NCBI GenBank assembly: GCA_030762935.1
Contig: CM060900.1
Span: 286,040,784-286,104,783 of the forward strand
DNA length: 64,000 bases
Source of the DNA: Hymenopus coronatus
Lineage: Eukaryota; Arthropoda; Insecta; Mantodea; Hymenopodidae
Direction: 5' to 3'
Position numbers and translations under genes: made by a program. A model generated the notes under the pieces. That model had not been told where the DNA came from and ran no database searches. It saw only the letters and a list, made by a program, of their open reading frames with translations. Below, piece after piece: positions 11,740 to 22,012 of this stretch. Each line of letters opens with the position of its first letter. Position 1 is the stretch's first letter.

Positions 11740-12093
11740 ATAACTATAACTCCATGGCACGACAGCTCACGGGGAGCCTTGGCCTACCGCCCGGCCGCTG
11801 CGTCCCCCATCTCGGTCCACTACAGACGTCATGGATGGGGTGCAGTATTGGAGGGTGAGACGTGGTCAGCGCCTCGAGCCCCTCCCGGCCGGTTAATGCG
11901 GTCCTCACGACCTGGAGCCGCTACTTCTCAATCAAGTAGCTCCTCAATTGGCCCCCCAGGGACCTCACGAGGCTGAGTGCACCCCGGTCCAGGTCTCCCA
12001 GCGGGGGAAAAATCCCCACGCCGGTACTGGGGATCGAACCCAGGTCTCCCGCTTGGTAGGCAGCTGTGCTACCACCGCGCTAAGGAGACGACC
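11740..12093 (-). mobile_element. tRNA-Gly-like SINE, full length (family A, copy 1)
   Basis: On the minus strand it begins GGTCGTCTCCTTAGCGCGGT, the tRNA-like head. The A-box region is TAGCGCGGTGGTAGCA, and the anticodon-arm-like sequence CTGCCTACCAAGC resembles tRNA-Gly. The B box is GGTTCGATCCC. A GC-rich body follows, ending at CATGGAGTTATAG. It is flanked by a perfect 15-bp target-site duplication. It differs at only a few positions from the copy at 14388-14731, so the family was active recently. SINEs of this type are transcribed by RNA polymerase III and mobilised by a partner LINE; which LINE is unknown. Confidence 0.93.
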
Positions 12094-12194
12094 AGATGAT
12101 TGAGTGTAGATTATACAAAGTAGAGATAAAGACTAGGGTTACACGAGTAATACAAGTACACTGCAATAGTAAAAAACACCCATAACATAGTAAA

Positions 12195-12560
12195 CTTCTG
12201 TCCGTTAAGAGAGCAACCGACCGAGCGGGATGATTCAGGCGGTTGCGTCTGTGGACCACATTCGGAAGGACACGGGTTGGCGAATGTAGGTTTCTTTCAT
12301 CCACCGACGCCGTATCCCTCCCTGTCGTTTCTATTGTCATTTAATTCATCCTTCATGCTGCTATTTTCTTTCAAAGTTTGAAGTCTCGAAGATACTGCTC
12401 GTTGCGATGTGGTAGGGAAAATGAATACTCAAAGTGACTATCTCCGTCTTCCGAATTCGTCTGGTTGCCGGGATGAGAACCACCCCTAGCGGGGGCGTCG
12501 CACCCTATATGAGGTTGGCGCTCCGGTCTGACTGTCCGTCTGTCGGGGTGCAACAAGCTG
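12195..12560 (+). repeat. Possible tRNA-derived SINE, degenerate
   Basis: From 12215 the plus strand reads like a tRNA head: CGAGCGGGATGATTCAGGCGG as the A-box region, then ACACGGGTTGGCGAAT as a weak B box about 45 bp later. A GC-rich segment at 12440-12550 could be part of the same repeat. No target-site duplication was found. Confidence 0.35.
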
Positions 12561-12959
12561 GAAACTGTAGGGACCCTGTTATTGTTGTCACAGGTTTCAT
12601 GGTTTATATGTAAATTTCAATAATGAAGCATAGTCTCTCGTTTTTGTTCACGACCTAATAAAATGAATGCAATAAGTACGAACAAAATAAATAACTTTTC
12701 TATTCGCCGATTATTCCGCCTTGTTGATATCACGTGAACTCATCCCTACCTCTTGCTATAATCCATATTTTGCAACCTTTAGTCATTATTATTCCTAGCG
12801 ATGTACTGCACCACCTTCTCCTTACCACCTAAGTATGTTATTGTAGCTCTAATATTTACTTTGGGAATGTCGAGAAAATACCAGATATTCAAATAGCTTT
12901 TGCGTTCATTATAGTTGTTCCGCTTATTCGTATATATTCATTTCATACCAACGTTGCTA

Positions 12960-13345
12960 CTTCTCCAGTGGTTACCAGAAGCCTCCAAAACCCAAGATTG
13001 CAAGTTCAAACCTGGCAGAGTGTGATGGATTGTTTTGGACCCCAAAAATCCTTAGCACGGCTTCCTTCGGAAGGGAAGTAAAGCCGGTAAGGCCATATAA
13101 GGTTTATTTACACATAAAAGAACCCTTTACCTTGAAAGAAGAAGGTTCTTGGGCAAAATTTTCCACCATTTAGCGTCTGCAAGTCGTGATTCCGTTCTAC
13201 AGTGCCATCTGTGGGCAATCAGCGGATCCCTCGTCACCATGGCGGATAGTGGCTAAACCTAGAACTAGAAATTGAAAGCCCATCATGGAAGCATAGTGAC
13301 GATGCCCTTTGCTCCACTTAGGAGATGCGGAATACTAACTAACTT
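12960..13345 (+). mobile_element. tRNA-derived SINE, family C, diverged copy
   Basis: After a degenerate tRNA head (AGTGGTTACCAGAAGCC ... GTTCAAACCTGGC) comes the family-C body, recognisable by AAAATCCTTAGCACGGCTTCC, GGAAGGGAAGTAAAGCCG and AAAAGAACCCTT. The same body is at 26600-26900, 34290-34545 and 50828-51059. This copy is the most diverged, and its 3' end is unclear. Confidence 0.7.
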
Positions 13346-13955
13346 TATTCCAAGCAGCGCTTTAAGCGAAAAAAGTCCCAAGGTTAGGCATTTTAAATAG
13401 CATTACCAGCTGTTGTAGCCGGCCGGGCTTGCTAAAATAAGAATTAATGAACAGCCTAAGTCGCATATCCTGTCTGTATCTAAGTTAGTTTCTAAATGAG
13501 TTTCTCGAGAAACACCAATAAAGTGAAATTAAAGTTTCAATCAGTTCTAAGGAAGAGAGGTTTTTGTATTTCTCGGGAAGAGTTTTCAAGTATTGTAGGC
13601 TTATTAATTTGTTATAGATAAACGTTTGTCCATGATATTCTTCTTATCAGCATTTAGGTTTCATTGGTAAACGTTACGATCAGGGACCGTTCTTATGCTC
13701 GGAATTATGCTAGAACGTGCTACTATCCAGCTAGATATAATCTTTGAAGGCTGTCATACCGGACGCTTGGTTTGTAAGCCACCGGAAAATCAAACTGAAT
13801 AGATATATTCAAACAATGAACATACCACATTGTCCTATATTGTGTGGGTCACGAATGTGAACTAGATTCTAATCGCCTTTTCCATATTACTATGCATGTA
13901 TCATCCAGTGAAACTGACCTCATTCCAAAAGTGAAAAATGGGATTTAAGCAACTC
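13346..13955. other. No recognised feature
   Basis: About 600 bp of unassigned sequence without long open frames or repeats. Confidence 0.5.
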
Positions 13956-13957
13956 AA

Positions 13958-14104
13958 GTAGAAAGAAACAAAGAACGAAAGAAAAAGTGAAAGAATGAAA
14001 CAAACAAAGAACGAAAGAAAGAACAAACGAAAGAAATAAAAAAGAAAAAAAGAAACTGACAAACAAAAATAAAGAACGAAAGAAGCAAAGAAAGAACGAA
14101 AGAA
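13958..14104. repeat. GAAA-rich simple-sequence tract
   Basis: Purine-rich imperfect tetranucleotide repeats (AAAGAAAG, AACGAAAG). The apparent open frames on both strands here are artefacts of the low complexity. Confidence 0.9.
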
Positions 14105-14387
14105 AACGCAACCCTTGTATTTTCCGTAGATAATACCTTTATTCACACGATATTTAGCTATAGGCAAAGTTTCTTTTGTATTTTATTTTTCTGTTTGTGT
14201 ATAAACGTTATACATATATCTTTGCCAAACAGGAAACTAAAACTGATGTGCTACATACAATGGAAATTAAAGAAAAACCATATATTTGAATTACGTAGAA
14301 ATGCCATATAGATTAATTCATCTTATACAGACTTGTTTGAAGCTTGTATGACTACAAATTGGGGTTCAATGGTATCAAACCCTATAA

Positions 14388-14731
14388 CTCCATGGCACGA
14401 CAGCTCACGGGGAGCCTTGGCCTACCGCCCGGCCGCTGCGTCCCCCATCTCGGTCCACTACAGACGTCATGGATGGGGTGCAGTATTGGAGGGTGAGACG
14501 TGGTCAGCGCCTCGAGCCCCTCCCGGCCGGTTAATGCGGTCCTCACGACCTGGAGCCGCTACTTCTCCATCAAGTAGCTTCTCAATTGGCCCCCCAGGGA
14601 CCTCACGAGGCTGAGTGCACCCCGGTCCAGGTCTCCCAGCGGGGGAAAAATCCCCACGCCGGTACTGGGGATCGAACCCAGGTCTCCCGCTTGGTAGGCA
14701 GCTGCGCTACCACCGCGCTAAGGAGACGACC
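14388..14731 (-). mobile_element. tRNA-Gly-like SINE, full length (family A, copy 2)
   Basis: Same structure as the copy at 11740-12093, with the tRNA-like head on the minus strand starting at 14731 and the body ending at 14388. The exact 17-bp repeat GGTATCAAACCCTATAA (14371-14387 and 14732-14748) is the target-site duplication. Its last bases overlap the start of the element, so the boundary is ambiguous by up to about 5 bp. Near identity with copy 1 points to recent insertion. Confidence 0.93.
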
Positions 14732-14748
14732 GGTATCAAACCCTATAA

Positions 14749-15425
14749 TAGGAAAAAATGAATTATACAGACTCCAATTACTCATTTGTCACCATACATA
14801 TAATTCCACTGTCAAGATCTTTCCAGGTAAACTGCTTCTCAAGTTTATCTTTTCAATATAACATGTATGTTCATCGCTTGACACTGAGAAACTTCAGCCG
14901 ATTGAAAAATTATATTCGATTAGGACTTCGACTGCAGTTACTACGGACATCAAAAACGCCATTCTCTTTATCGTAGCGAAAATTTTGTTTTCTTGAATTT
15001 CTTTTTTTAAACTATATATTTAATAAACCCACTATGATAAAAACGGTAAACGAAATCAGCAAAATGATATTCAAGTCAGCTCCCAGGATGCCGAGCTCAG
15101 ATTTACGCAACCTTTGTATTATGTGAATTAGGAAAAGCCTAGAGAAAAGTCTTATCGAGACATCTCAACTCAACTATGAAGGGTATACAGCGTGTAGCTA
15201 GCAAAGAGCCGATTTTTCGCCACTAAAATGAAAGTGATAAACTCAAGGGAAAATAGCTAAAACGAAGGTAGCAGCTGAGCACCACAAGTACACGCGCACC
15301 TAAAATCATGTTCACATCTCAACAATATAAAAATGTTATGCTTCAAATTCAGCAGTTGCATTGTGAAAAAGCAAAGCTTTCTCTGTCGGGGTTTTGCTAA
15401 GGACATTTCCTTGTCAGCAGTTAAA
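14749..15425. other. No recognised feature
   Basis: About 680 bp of AT-rich sequence with no motif-bearing frame or repeat that I could identify. Confidence 0.5.
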
Positions 15426-15431
15426 ACGATT

Positions 15432-15503
15432 CGCCCGAGTTCTCCCGGGCGGTGGCAAAATCGCCACAGTAAGGGTAAATCCGGTTTTCTTGTAGATTTA
15501 CCC
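15432..15503. repeat. Three adjacent inverted repeats (hairpins)
   Basis: Three small stems lie side by side: CGCCCG/CGGGCG (15432-15437 with 15446-15451), GTGGC/GCCAC (15452-15456 with 15463-15467) and GGGTAAATC/GATTTACCC (15473-15481 with 15495-15503). They lie on the 3' side (minus-strand sense) of the 5S-like modules and may be the structured end of that composite repeat. Confidence 0.7.
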
Positions 15504-15580
15504 GTGCGAAATAATAGGTGTAGTAGGTTTTTGTCTACGCATATGCTGAAAGAATGTTGTTCCCCGTAATGCTGTCAGCG

Positions 15581-15870
15581 CGGGTCGGTGATAGTGACCG
15601 GCCGGAGGCTGCTTAACTTGACCAGCGGATTGTGCAGTGAAGCAGTGCCATCTAGCGTTGAAAACGAAAGGTAATGGCTGGCCAAGCGTACAGTAGGCTG
15701 ACATACGGCCTGGCGGTCACCCATCCAAGCCGTAACCAAATCCGATTCTGCTTAACTTGGCGGGCTAGAATGTGTAAGGGAAGAAGCGGCAGAAGTTACC
15801 AGCCTAAGCATCCTTGGGTGGCCGGTAGCTGATGCGCCTTTTGGACAACCTGTAATCTTATTGACCGAGA
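15581..15870 (-). repeat. 5S-rRNA-like composite repeat (two 5S-like modules)
   Basis: On the minus strand, 15760-15709 reads AAGTTAAGCAGAATCGG then GGTTACGGCTTGGATGGGTG and ACCGCCAGG. This closely resembles the internal promoter part (box A, intermediate element, box C) of eukaryotic 5S rRNA. A second, shorter module at 15620-15592 again reads AAGTTAAGCAGC followed by CCGGTCACTA. The remainder of a 5S gene is not recognisable, so this is not a functional rRNA gene. It is better explained as a 5S-derived SINE or a chimera with the adjoining Jockey tail. Confidence 0.65.
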
Positions 15871-16115
15871 GTGTTAATCAAGTGATTTGGGTGTGGTGTA
15901 AGTTTAGTGTACATTGTGCGAGCTCTTTCTCACACAGCATCCTGGTATTCCTGGTTGGGCATGGAGAATGTGGGGCGGGAGTCTACGGTCTATGCCGTAG
16001 ATCATTTTTAGTACCCGGTTCAGCACAACCTGCAGCCTGCGGATAGTGGAATGAGCCACCGGACCCCAGTCCTCGCAGCCGTACAGCATCAAATCACGAT
16101 ACAAAATAAAATAAA
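15871..16115 (-). pseudogene. Jockey-clade LINE ORF2 C-terminal fragment
   Basis: A 77-residue minus-strand frame contains LMLYGCEDWGPVAHSTIRR, LQVVLNRVLKMIYGIDRR and PPHILHAQPGIP. This is the conserved region after the RT domain of Jockey-like LINEs (the Y-G-x-x-W-G ... LQ-x-x-QN-x-x-LR-x-I block). Only about 60 residues of homology remain before the frame decays. The upstream edge is an A-rich AAAAT repeat at 16098-16120, and the downstream edge meets the 5S-like repeat. Confidence 0.7.
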
Positions 16116-16169
16116 ATAAAAATCTGTATAAAAACACTGGTAGCTAATTTCTAAGCCCAGGGATAATAT

Positions 16170-16477
16170 AACTCCATGGCACGTCAGCTCACGGGGAACC
16201 TTGGCCTACCGCCCGGCCGCTGCGTCCCCCATCTCTGTCCACTACAGACGTCATGGATGGGGTGCAGTATTGGAGGGTGAGACGTGGTCAGCGCCTCGAG
16301 CCCTCCGGCCGATTAATGCGGTCCTCATGACCTGGAGCCGCTACTTCTCCATCAAGTAGCACCTCAGTTGGCCCCCCAGGGACCTTACGAGGCTGAGTGC
16401 GCCACGGGCCAGGTCTCCCAGCGGAGGAAAATCCCCACGCCGGTACTAGGGATGGAACCCAGGTCTCCCGCTTGGTA
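16170..16477 (-). mobile_element. tRNA-Gly-like SINE, truncated (family A, copy 3)
   Basis: The same body as the copies at 11.7 and 14.4 kb, but the tRNA-like head stops within the anticodon arm, so the A box is lost. A 13-bp repeat with one mismatch (CCAGGGATAATAT at 16157-16169, CCAGGGCTAATAT at 16478-16490) is the likely target-site duplication. It has more substitutions than the other two copies. Confidence 0.85.
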
Positions 16478-16490
16478 CCAGGGCTAATAT

Positions 16491-17990
16491 GCCAGATTCT
16501 TAAAACATTATTTATTTCCATAAAACATACATTTATTATTAACATAATTATAAATATTAATTATAAATATAAATTATAAATAAAATATACAGCATAAAAT
16601 AAAAATAATAAAGCTAATAAATTATAATAAACTACATAATAAGGAAAACTTATAAAAGTAATAAAATTATTAAAAATTCAACATTTAAATTATTACACTT
16701 TCATAATCTAAGCTAAATAAATAAACAATAAAATACAAAAATAAAGTATAAACAAACCTATAAAACTAAAGAAATCACATAATACATAAAAACAAACCAC
16801 AAACATAAACATTTTAATGCCAAAATTAATTTCAATTTCACATAAACCTAATTCTTCTATTACATTACAACATCCCTACTCCACCACGACCTAACAAATA
16901 ACAAATATATAAATTTAATTATTTTTTCAAATTTTATTTCAAAAATTTAGTACCTCTGATCTATTTATATTATTTATAAATTATTAATATTATCATCAAC
17001 TATTGTTAATTATTTTTATTAATTATTTGTTATTATTATTGTTATTATTATAATAATTATTATGATTTTTACATTTATTAGTATTATAATTTTATTATTA
17101 CAATTTTATTTTAATGTTATTATTTATCTAACTAATGTTTTATATTTTTGTATTTTATATTTTTAAAAAAACTTATATTTAATATTTATTTTACTATTAT
17201 TATTGTTATTATTATATTTTTATTTTTAATATCATTTTATTTTAATTTTTTATTATTATTATTAATTATTATAATTATAACTATTATTATTATTTTTAAA
17301 TCAAATATATGTACATATTTATTACTACAACTACCCTTTTTACTGGTATTCAATAATAAGCCACTGGTATTCAGTTATTTTTTTTTCATCTATATACTAT
17401 TAACTACACTAAAAGCCGCCGGCTCCCGGCGGCAACTGTCAGTACTGGTACGCAGTACTAAACTAAGTAATGAATAATACAAAGAACAAATTCTAAGTAG
17501 CGATTTATACTTTCTTAAACAAAAATGTACTACCTATAGCTTATATAATTACACATAAGAATATTTAATAACATTTATTAACCATGTTTGTCAAACATTT
17601 AATTTTAGCTCATCATTTTGGATTATTTTTGTTTTAAATCACAGTAAGCGCAGTGGCTTGCTAAAAACACTAAAATGCCTTTATTATCCTCACCAAATCG
17701 CTTCCACTAATACTAAATATCTTATGTCATTAAAAAGAAAAACAGTTTCATTACTATCACTGAGTATAACCACTCACTGACACACTTTAAACAGTCTTAT
17801 CTCACCATTACGCGTAATTTCTTATTGTAAAACCACTAATGCGTCCAAAGATGCTATTTTCTGTATAAAACAGAAAAAACAAAATCACTATCACTGTTGC
17901 CTTCGGTACTGTACTTGAGTTGCTTCCCCACGTGGACTGTGCTATTTTCCGCTTCTTCTCTCCCTCTCTCTAGCATCGGCGGTGGGATGA
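16491..17990. other. Extremely AT-rich low-complexity block
   Basis: From about 16500 to 17400 the sequence is mostly A and T with irregular AAT, TTA and TAAA repeats. The left half is A-rich and the right half (after 16900) T-rich, so the halves could partly fold back on each other. From 17440 to 17990 it is ordinary unassigned sequence. No gene is visible. Confidence 0.75.
17415..17433. repeat. Perfect GC hairpin in AT-rich DNA
   Basis: GCCGCCGG-CTC-CCGGCGGC: an 8-bp perfect stem with a 3-base loop, conspicuous because the surrounding kilobase is nearly all A and T. Function unknown. Confidence 0.8.
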
Positions 17991-18835
17991 TTCGGTGCCC
18001 TCTCCTCCTCAATATTAATAGTTTTCTTCTTCTTCTTCTTCCAATTAGAGCCGTTTTTCTACTTGTAATGTGTTGTTAGCTTCATTTATATGATTGTTTC
18101 TGCTTCCTAACATATATTGTCTTTGAGGTGGTTGAGCTCTGATAGTGTTGCCATTAATGAGTCGAGTTATTGTTATTCCTTTAGCGTCTAAAGTTGTAAA
18201 AAACTTTCTGTCTGTTATTATATGGTAAAGATAATGTCCTTGTGGGTCGGTTCTTTCTTGAGCCGTGAACGAAGTGTATTTTGCGCATTCAAAGAGAACG
18301 GTTCCGGGGTGTCTTGTTTAGAACATTTGTCGCAGGTATCTTGTGATGTTTTTCCAATATGTTCTGTAGGAACCATAGCTGGATGTATAATGAAATATTC
18401 CTTTAGTGTTCTTTAAATGTTTTAGTTTTAATCTTTCTGCAACGTTGCTAAAAAAGGAGTAAGTCCCCCTTCCTATTGTGTCCCACTCACGTTGCCAGGT
18501 TTCAAGTAATTTGAGTTTGATTTCTCATTTTGTATTACAGCGTTATCCCATTATTTCCTCAACTTTTTGAAAATTTCCTTTTTTGAGCGAGAAGAATGCT
18601 CCTCGAAGTTTTAGCGTTAGATCTTTAGGCCATGTTCCTGCTATTACTAATAAAGCTACTGTCGGAGTCGAGTTTAGTGCTCCTGTAGATCTTAGCAAAC
18701 CTTTCCTTTGTGTTTTTCTTAGAAGGTACTTTAGGCGTAGTGTTATTTGCCCTTACTACCCAATTTGCTGTTCCATAAGTAACAATAGAACTGAAGATGC
18801 TAGCATGATAAATATTGATTGTGAGGAGCGGGATT

Positions 18836-19102
18836 TCAAAATTGAATTATGCTAGAAAGCTTCATCATTGTCTTTTCGGCTTTGATTCCTATAGTGTGAT
18901 GACGGAAATTTAATTTTTCATCTAAAAATATGTCTAGATATATCATCGTTGTGTTTCTTTTTATTATGTTTTCAAATTTTACTGTGGGGTTGCTTTTGAA
19001 ATTACCTTTTAGTATCATATACCCAGATTTTGCCGGAGATATTTTTAATTTAGACTTTTTACACCAATTGAATAAAATAGTTAATATATTGCTACATTTC
19101 AA
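18836..19102 (-). pseudogene. R1-like ORF2 fragment: RT thumb N-side
   Basis: An 88-residue frame with CKKSKLKISPAKSGYMILKG and NPTVKFENI, followed by YLDIFLDEKLNFRHH. This corresponds to residues about 37-95 of the 353-residue frame at 611-1672, immediately after the YADD box. The YADD box itself is mutated around 19140-19170. Beyond residue 88 the homology continues in other frames. Confidence 0.7.
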
Positions 19103-19310
19103 TTCCAGTCTCTTCTAGATTCACCTTCTACTAAAAAATAAAACCACATCATCTGCATATGCAATGGTTTTAAACAGTTCTTATCGCTTTGTATGTCTTC
19201 CAATAACGTTTCTAAAGTAAGTTCCTAGAAGATGGGTCCTAAAATAGAACCCTGGGGACATCCTTTTGTTATATTTTTGGTAATGGTCTTATTTATGTCG
19301 TAAATACTCA

Positions 19311-19604
19311 CTATGCGATCTTGGCAGTAGTTGGATTGTTTTTATACAGGGTGTTGGGACAATTTAGATCTCTTAATCTTTTAAAGGAAAAAGGCCACCA
19401 GAAGTTGTCGAAAGTCCCAGAAATATTATGAAATATGACTGCTACATATTTTCTGGTAGAGTCTTTTACGGCTTCGATTATTACGTTTATGGCATCCTCG
19501 GTGAACTTCCCCTTCCGAAATCCATATTGCTTATTGTTAAGTCTAATCATGGACCTTAATTCCATTATTCTTTTATTAAGTAGGGATTCCAAACATTTTC
19601 CCAT
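19311..19604 (-). pseudogene. R1-like ORF2 fragment: RT palm
   Basis: A 97-residue frame with GKCLESLLNKRI, NKQYGFRKGKFTEDAI and ISGTFDNFWWP. This is the RT region holding the first catalytic aspartate (the ISG-FDN block). Its last residues run out of homology near a frameshift at about 19330. Non-functional. Confidence 0.75.
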
Positions 19605-19735
19605 AGAATTAATTAGACAGATTGGCCTGTAAGATTTTGGATCTAACAGGTCTTTGTCCTTTCCTTTCTTAAGTATAGTTAGCCTGGCAATTTTCCAAGG
19701 TTTTGGGAAAATACCTTACCATAAATACCTTGTCA

Positions 19736-20815
19736 CGATACAGCCGTAGTTTTAGGTACATGGGCATTGTGGATTGGAAGATAGGATATATCTACCGTAA
19801 GGCTGCGTGGCCCAGTCCGACCTTTTTCCTTACGTGCAGTGTGAACGTGAGGCCGCAGTCGAGAAGAACTCCAAGGTATTTGACGGAGCAAATCCAGGGG
19901 ATTCTTCTCCGCCAGCAGTAGAGCAGAACTCTTCTCAGCGCTCATCGCCACCCTCCACATTTCACTCCACCTACCAATTACATGGAGCTGTCTCTGTGGC
20001 CGGGGGTGGGGGGCAGTGGGCGTTCTTGTTCTGTGCCAAGATGAGGACGTTGTCGGCATATTGGCATGTAACAGTACCGGGTTCTATGGCGAAATCAGAC
20101 ATGTAATCGGCGAAAAGTAACAGCGTCAGCACACTGCCTTCCGGCACTCCAGTCGCTATGAGTCTAACTGAGGACAGACACTCCTCCACCCGCACCAGGA
20201 AAGTCTGACTCCAAAGGAAGCTGCTAACCAGGCTGAGGTAGGGGGAGGAAGTTCTGCAATCTTGAGCTTTTACAATAATTCCTGGTGCCAGGTGGTGGCG
20301 AAGAGAATCGCGACCGTTTTGAAGTTTTCCTGGAAACCAAGGGCAGCCGTCTCAGACAGTCACAGTAGCTGCAAGGTTGTGGAATGTACACGGCAAAAAC
20401 AGAACTGATGATCCAGGGAGAGATGCCTTTCCTCAAAGAGAGGGTTATGGCGGGGTAGGAGTAACTACCTTGGCTTTTAGCAGTTGCCGGAGTTCATTGG
20501 GTATGGCTCTCGGGCTGGGTTTGTTTGACTGGTTGCGGTAGGTGTGCGCGCGTACCACATGCAGGATCTGCTGGCAGAAAGCCGTGGTTGCCGCTTCCAG
20601 AGCCTCGATACAATCGATGGGAGATCATGGCTCTACGGTTTGGTTCAGTTTAAGAACGTCTGCATCTCAGTCAATCTCAATCGTCCAGTCGGAGTGACAA
20701 GAGCTCACACGTTCACATTTGTGTCCATCAAGACGGGATCGTGGTCGGAGTCCAACTCGTTGACCGTCGAGAGGTCTAGATGGAATGGAATGTTCTTGAC
20801 GTTTCTTTAAAGTAT
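19736..20815 (-). pseudogene. Jockey-clade LINE, endonuclease end plus RT, broken
   Basis: On the minus strand from about 20810: an endonuclease tail with LDSDHDPVLM (the SDH motif), then after a probable deletion an RT with SFLWSQTFLVRVEE, ATGVPEGSVLTLLLFADYMSDF and YADNVLILAQ, then frameshifted WSEMWRVAMSAEKSSALLL. GVPEGS stands for the usual GVPQGS, and YADN for YADD, so two catalytic motifs are mutated. At least three frameshifts are needed to read it. The 3' end is cut near 19736, where the R1-like LINE begins. The clade call rests on the VASFL-RTF-VRV and GVPQGSVLSP blocks. Confidence 0.78.
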
Positions 20816-21470
20816 GTGACAATCGTTTGAATGCTTTTGTAGAAAAAACAGAAATGATAACTGCTGTTATATAGCAGTAGACAACTCTCTATTATGTAAT
20901 CCCAAACTATCGAGAAATGCAGGTACCCAAAGTGAACTGATATATGCGATTTATTTGAGACTGATTTCATTACAATTCTTCACGTTTTGCTGCAAAGCTA
21001 TAATGTTGTTTACCAACAAATGTGGATGTGTATTCTTTGATCAGTTTTTGAGACACTCTAAGGACCTCATTGGCTGCAAGGCAGCTACCACAAAGAACCG
21101 ACACGCCTAACCGACCAGAGCACGCGCAATTGCTTTGCACCTTTGCCCTTTGGACTGTCTCAAAAGACTAACCAAAGAATATTTTTGTTTCTTTAATACA
21201 CGTATCATACGAAAGGGGGTATCATACGAAAGCAGGGACGTGCATTCAGGATAAATAACCGAAGCACTACTCTGGTAACAACAGCTTCAATAAGTGTGAG
21301 AATTTAACCCAGAACCTTTGTCTCTAAGGCTAGCACACTAAGACGAACAAACGTTACGGAGACATTATATTCAACGTTATTAATGATATATAAATATTTT
21401 ATTTCTTGAATATACAAATATAAAAAACTTTACTTCACCTAAGTGCATGTTAGGGTTACAGTTAAAACGC
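20816..21470. other. No recognised feature
   Basis: About 650 bp between the Jockey pseudogene and the 3' flank of the next LINE. No frame or repeat was recognised. Confidence 0.5.
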
Positions 21471-21776
21471 AAATACATTTACAATATATTAAATTCATAT
21501 TAGCCATAGGATGGATGCAGGTCATGCTGCTAAAAGAAACAACATAACTAATGTATATTATAAAAAAAAGAAACACAAAAAAACTCTGTACCAACTATTA
21601 AAAGGAATATTAAAGCGGTTTTAATTCCCTATGACAGAATTTTTTTCTAAATTTCTCATATGGTGGGTGGTCAAATTCAGTATTAAAGTCACCTAAGTGT
21701 GCGTCAAAGATTCTCCTTTTATGCAGTGAAGTAAAAGATATTGAACATTGAGCTGTACAGTGCATACACATTGGTA

Positions 21777-22012
21777 CTTAGTTTTAATAATGCTTAACGT
21801 CCACTTTTACTACTATGGCACCGCAGGTGATAACACTGATGATTGGAATGAAGATGAAGCACCGGTGGAATGTGATAGCGGGGTAAACTGAAGAACCCGG
21901 AGAAGACGCGCCCCTGCGCCGCATTTTCCACCACAAATCTCACACGTGGTCGCTTGGGATCGAACCAGGTTCATCTAGGCGAGAGGTCTAACTACTTGGC
22001 CAAAGCGCGGTC
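21777..22012 (-). mobile_element. tRNA-derived SINE, family B, full length, nested in a LINE
   Basis: On the minus strand: CCGCGCTTTGGCCAAGTAGT (A-box region GGCCAAGTAGTTAGA), B box GGTTCGATCCC about 45 bp later, then the family-B body ending in GGACGTTAAGCATTATTA. An 11-bp repeat ACACATTGGTA (21766-21776 and 22013-22023) flanks it. Because both flanks are coding sequence of one LINE, the insertion is younger than that LINE. Confidence 0.88.

Larger units (their letters stand above)
18000..19735 (-). mobile_element. R1-clade LINE, second decayed copy
   Basis: On the minus strand the order is RT palm (19604-19311), thumb and Cys-motif region (19102-18240), and a tail region to about 18000. 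Recognisable blocks are NKQYGFRKGKFTEDAI, FHNISGTFDNFWWPFSF, KISPAKSGYMILKGNF and, in broken frames, CDKCSKQDTPE. The protein is similar in kind to the 0.2-3.5 kb copy but clearly diverged from it. The endonuclease and most of the RT fingers are missing. The 5' end abuts a Jockey pseudogene near 19735. No target-site duplication was found. Confidence 0.8.

Noticed and set aside
11655..11976. Open frames across the SINE on the plus strand (also at 14333-14861)
   Set aside because: The same frame occurs in each SINE copy because the repeat is the same; it is on the strand opposite to SINE transcription and has no protein similarity I recognise.
11990..12093. A functional tRNA-Gly gene
   Set aside because: A and B boxes are present, but the acceptor stem does not close and the sequence continues into a SINE body with target-site duplications, so it is a retroposed derivative.
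13901..14167. Phe/Ser-rich hydrophobic frames resembling a membrane protein
   Set aside because: Translation of the GAAA-rich simple sequence on the opposite strand.
15709..15760. A genuine 5S rRNA gene
   Set aside because: Only the internal promoter portion is similar; the 5' and 3' stem halves of 5S rRNA are missing.
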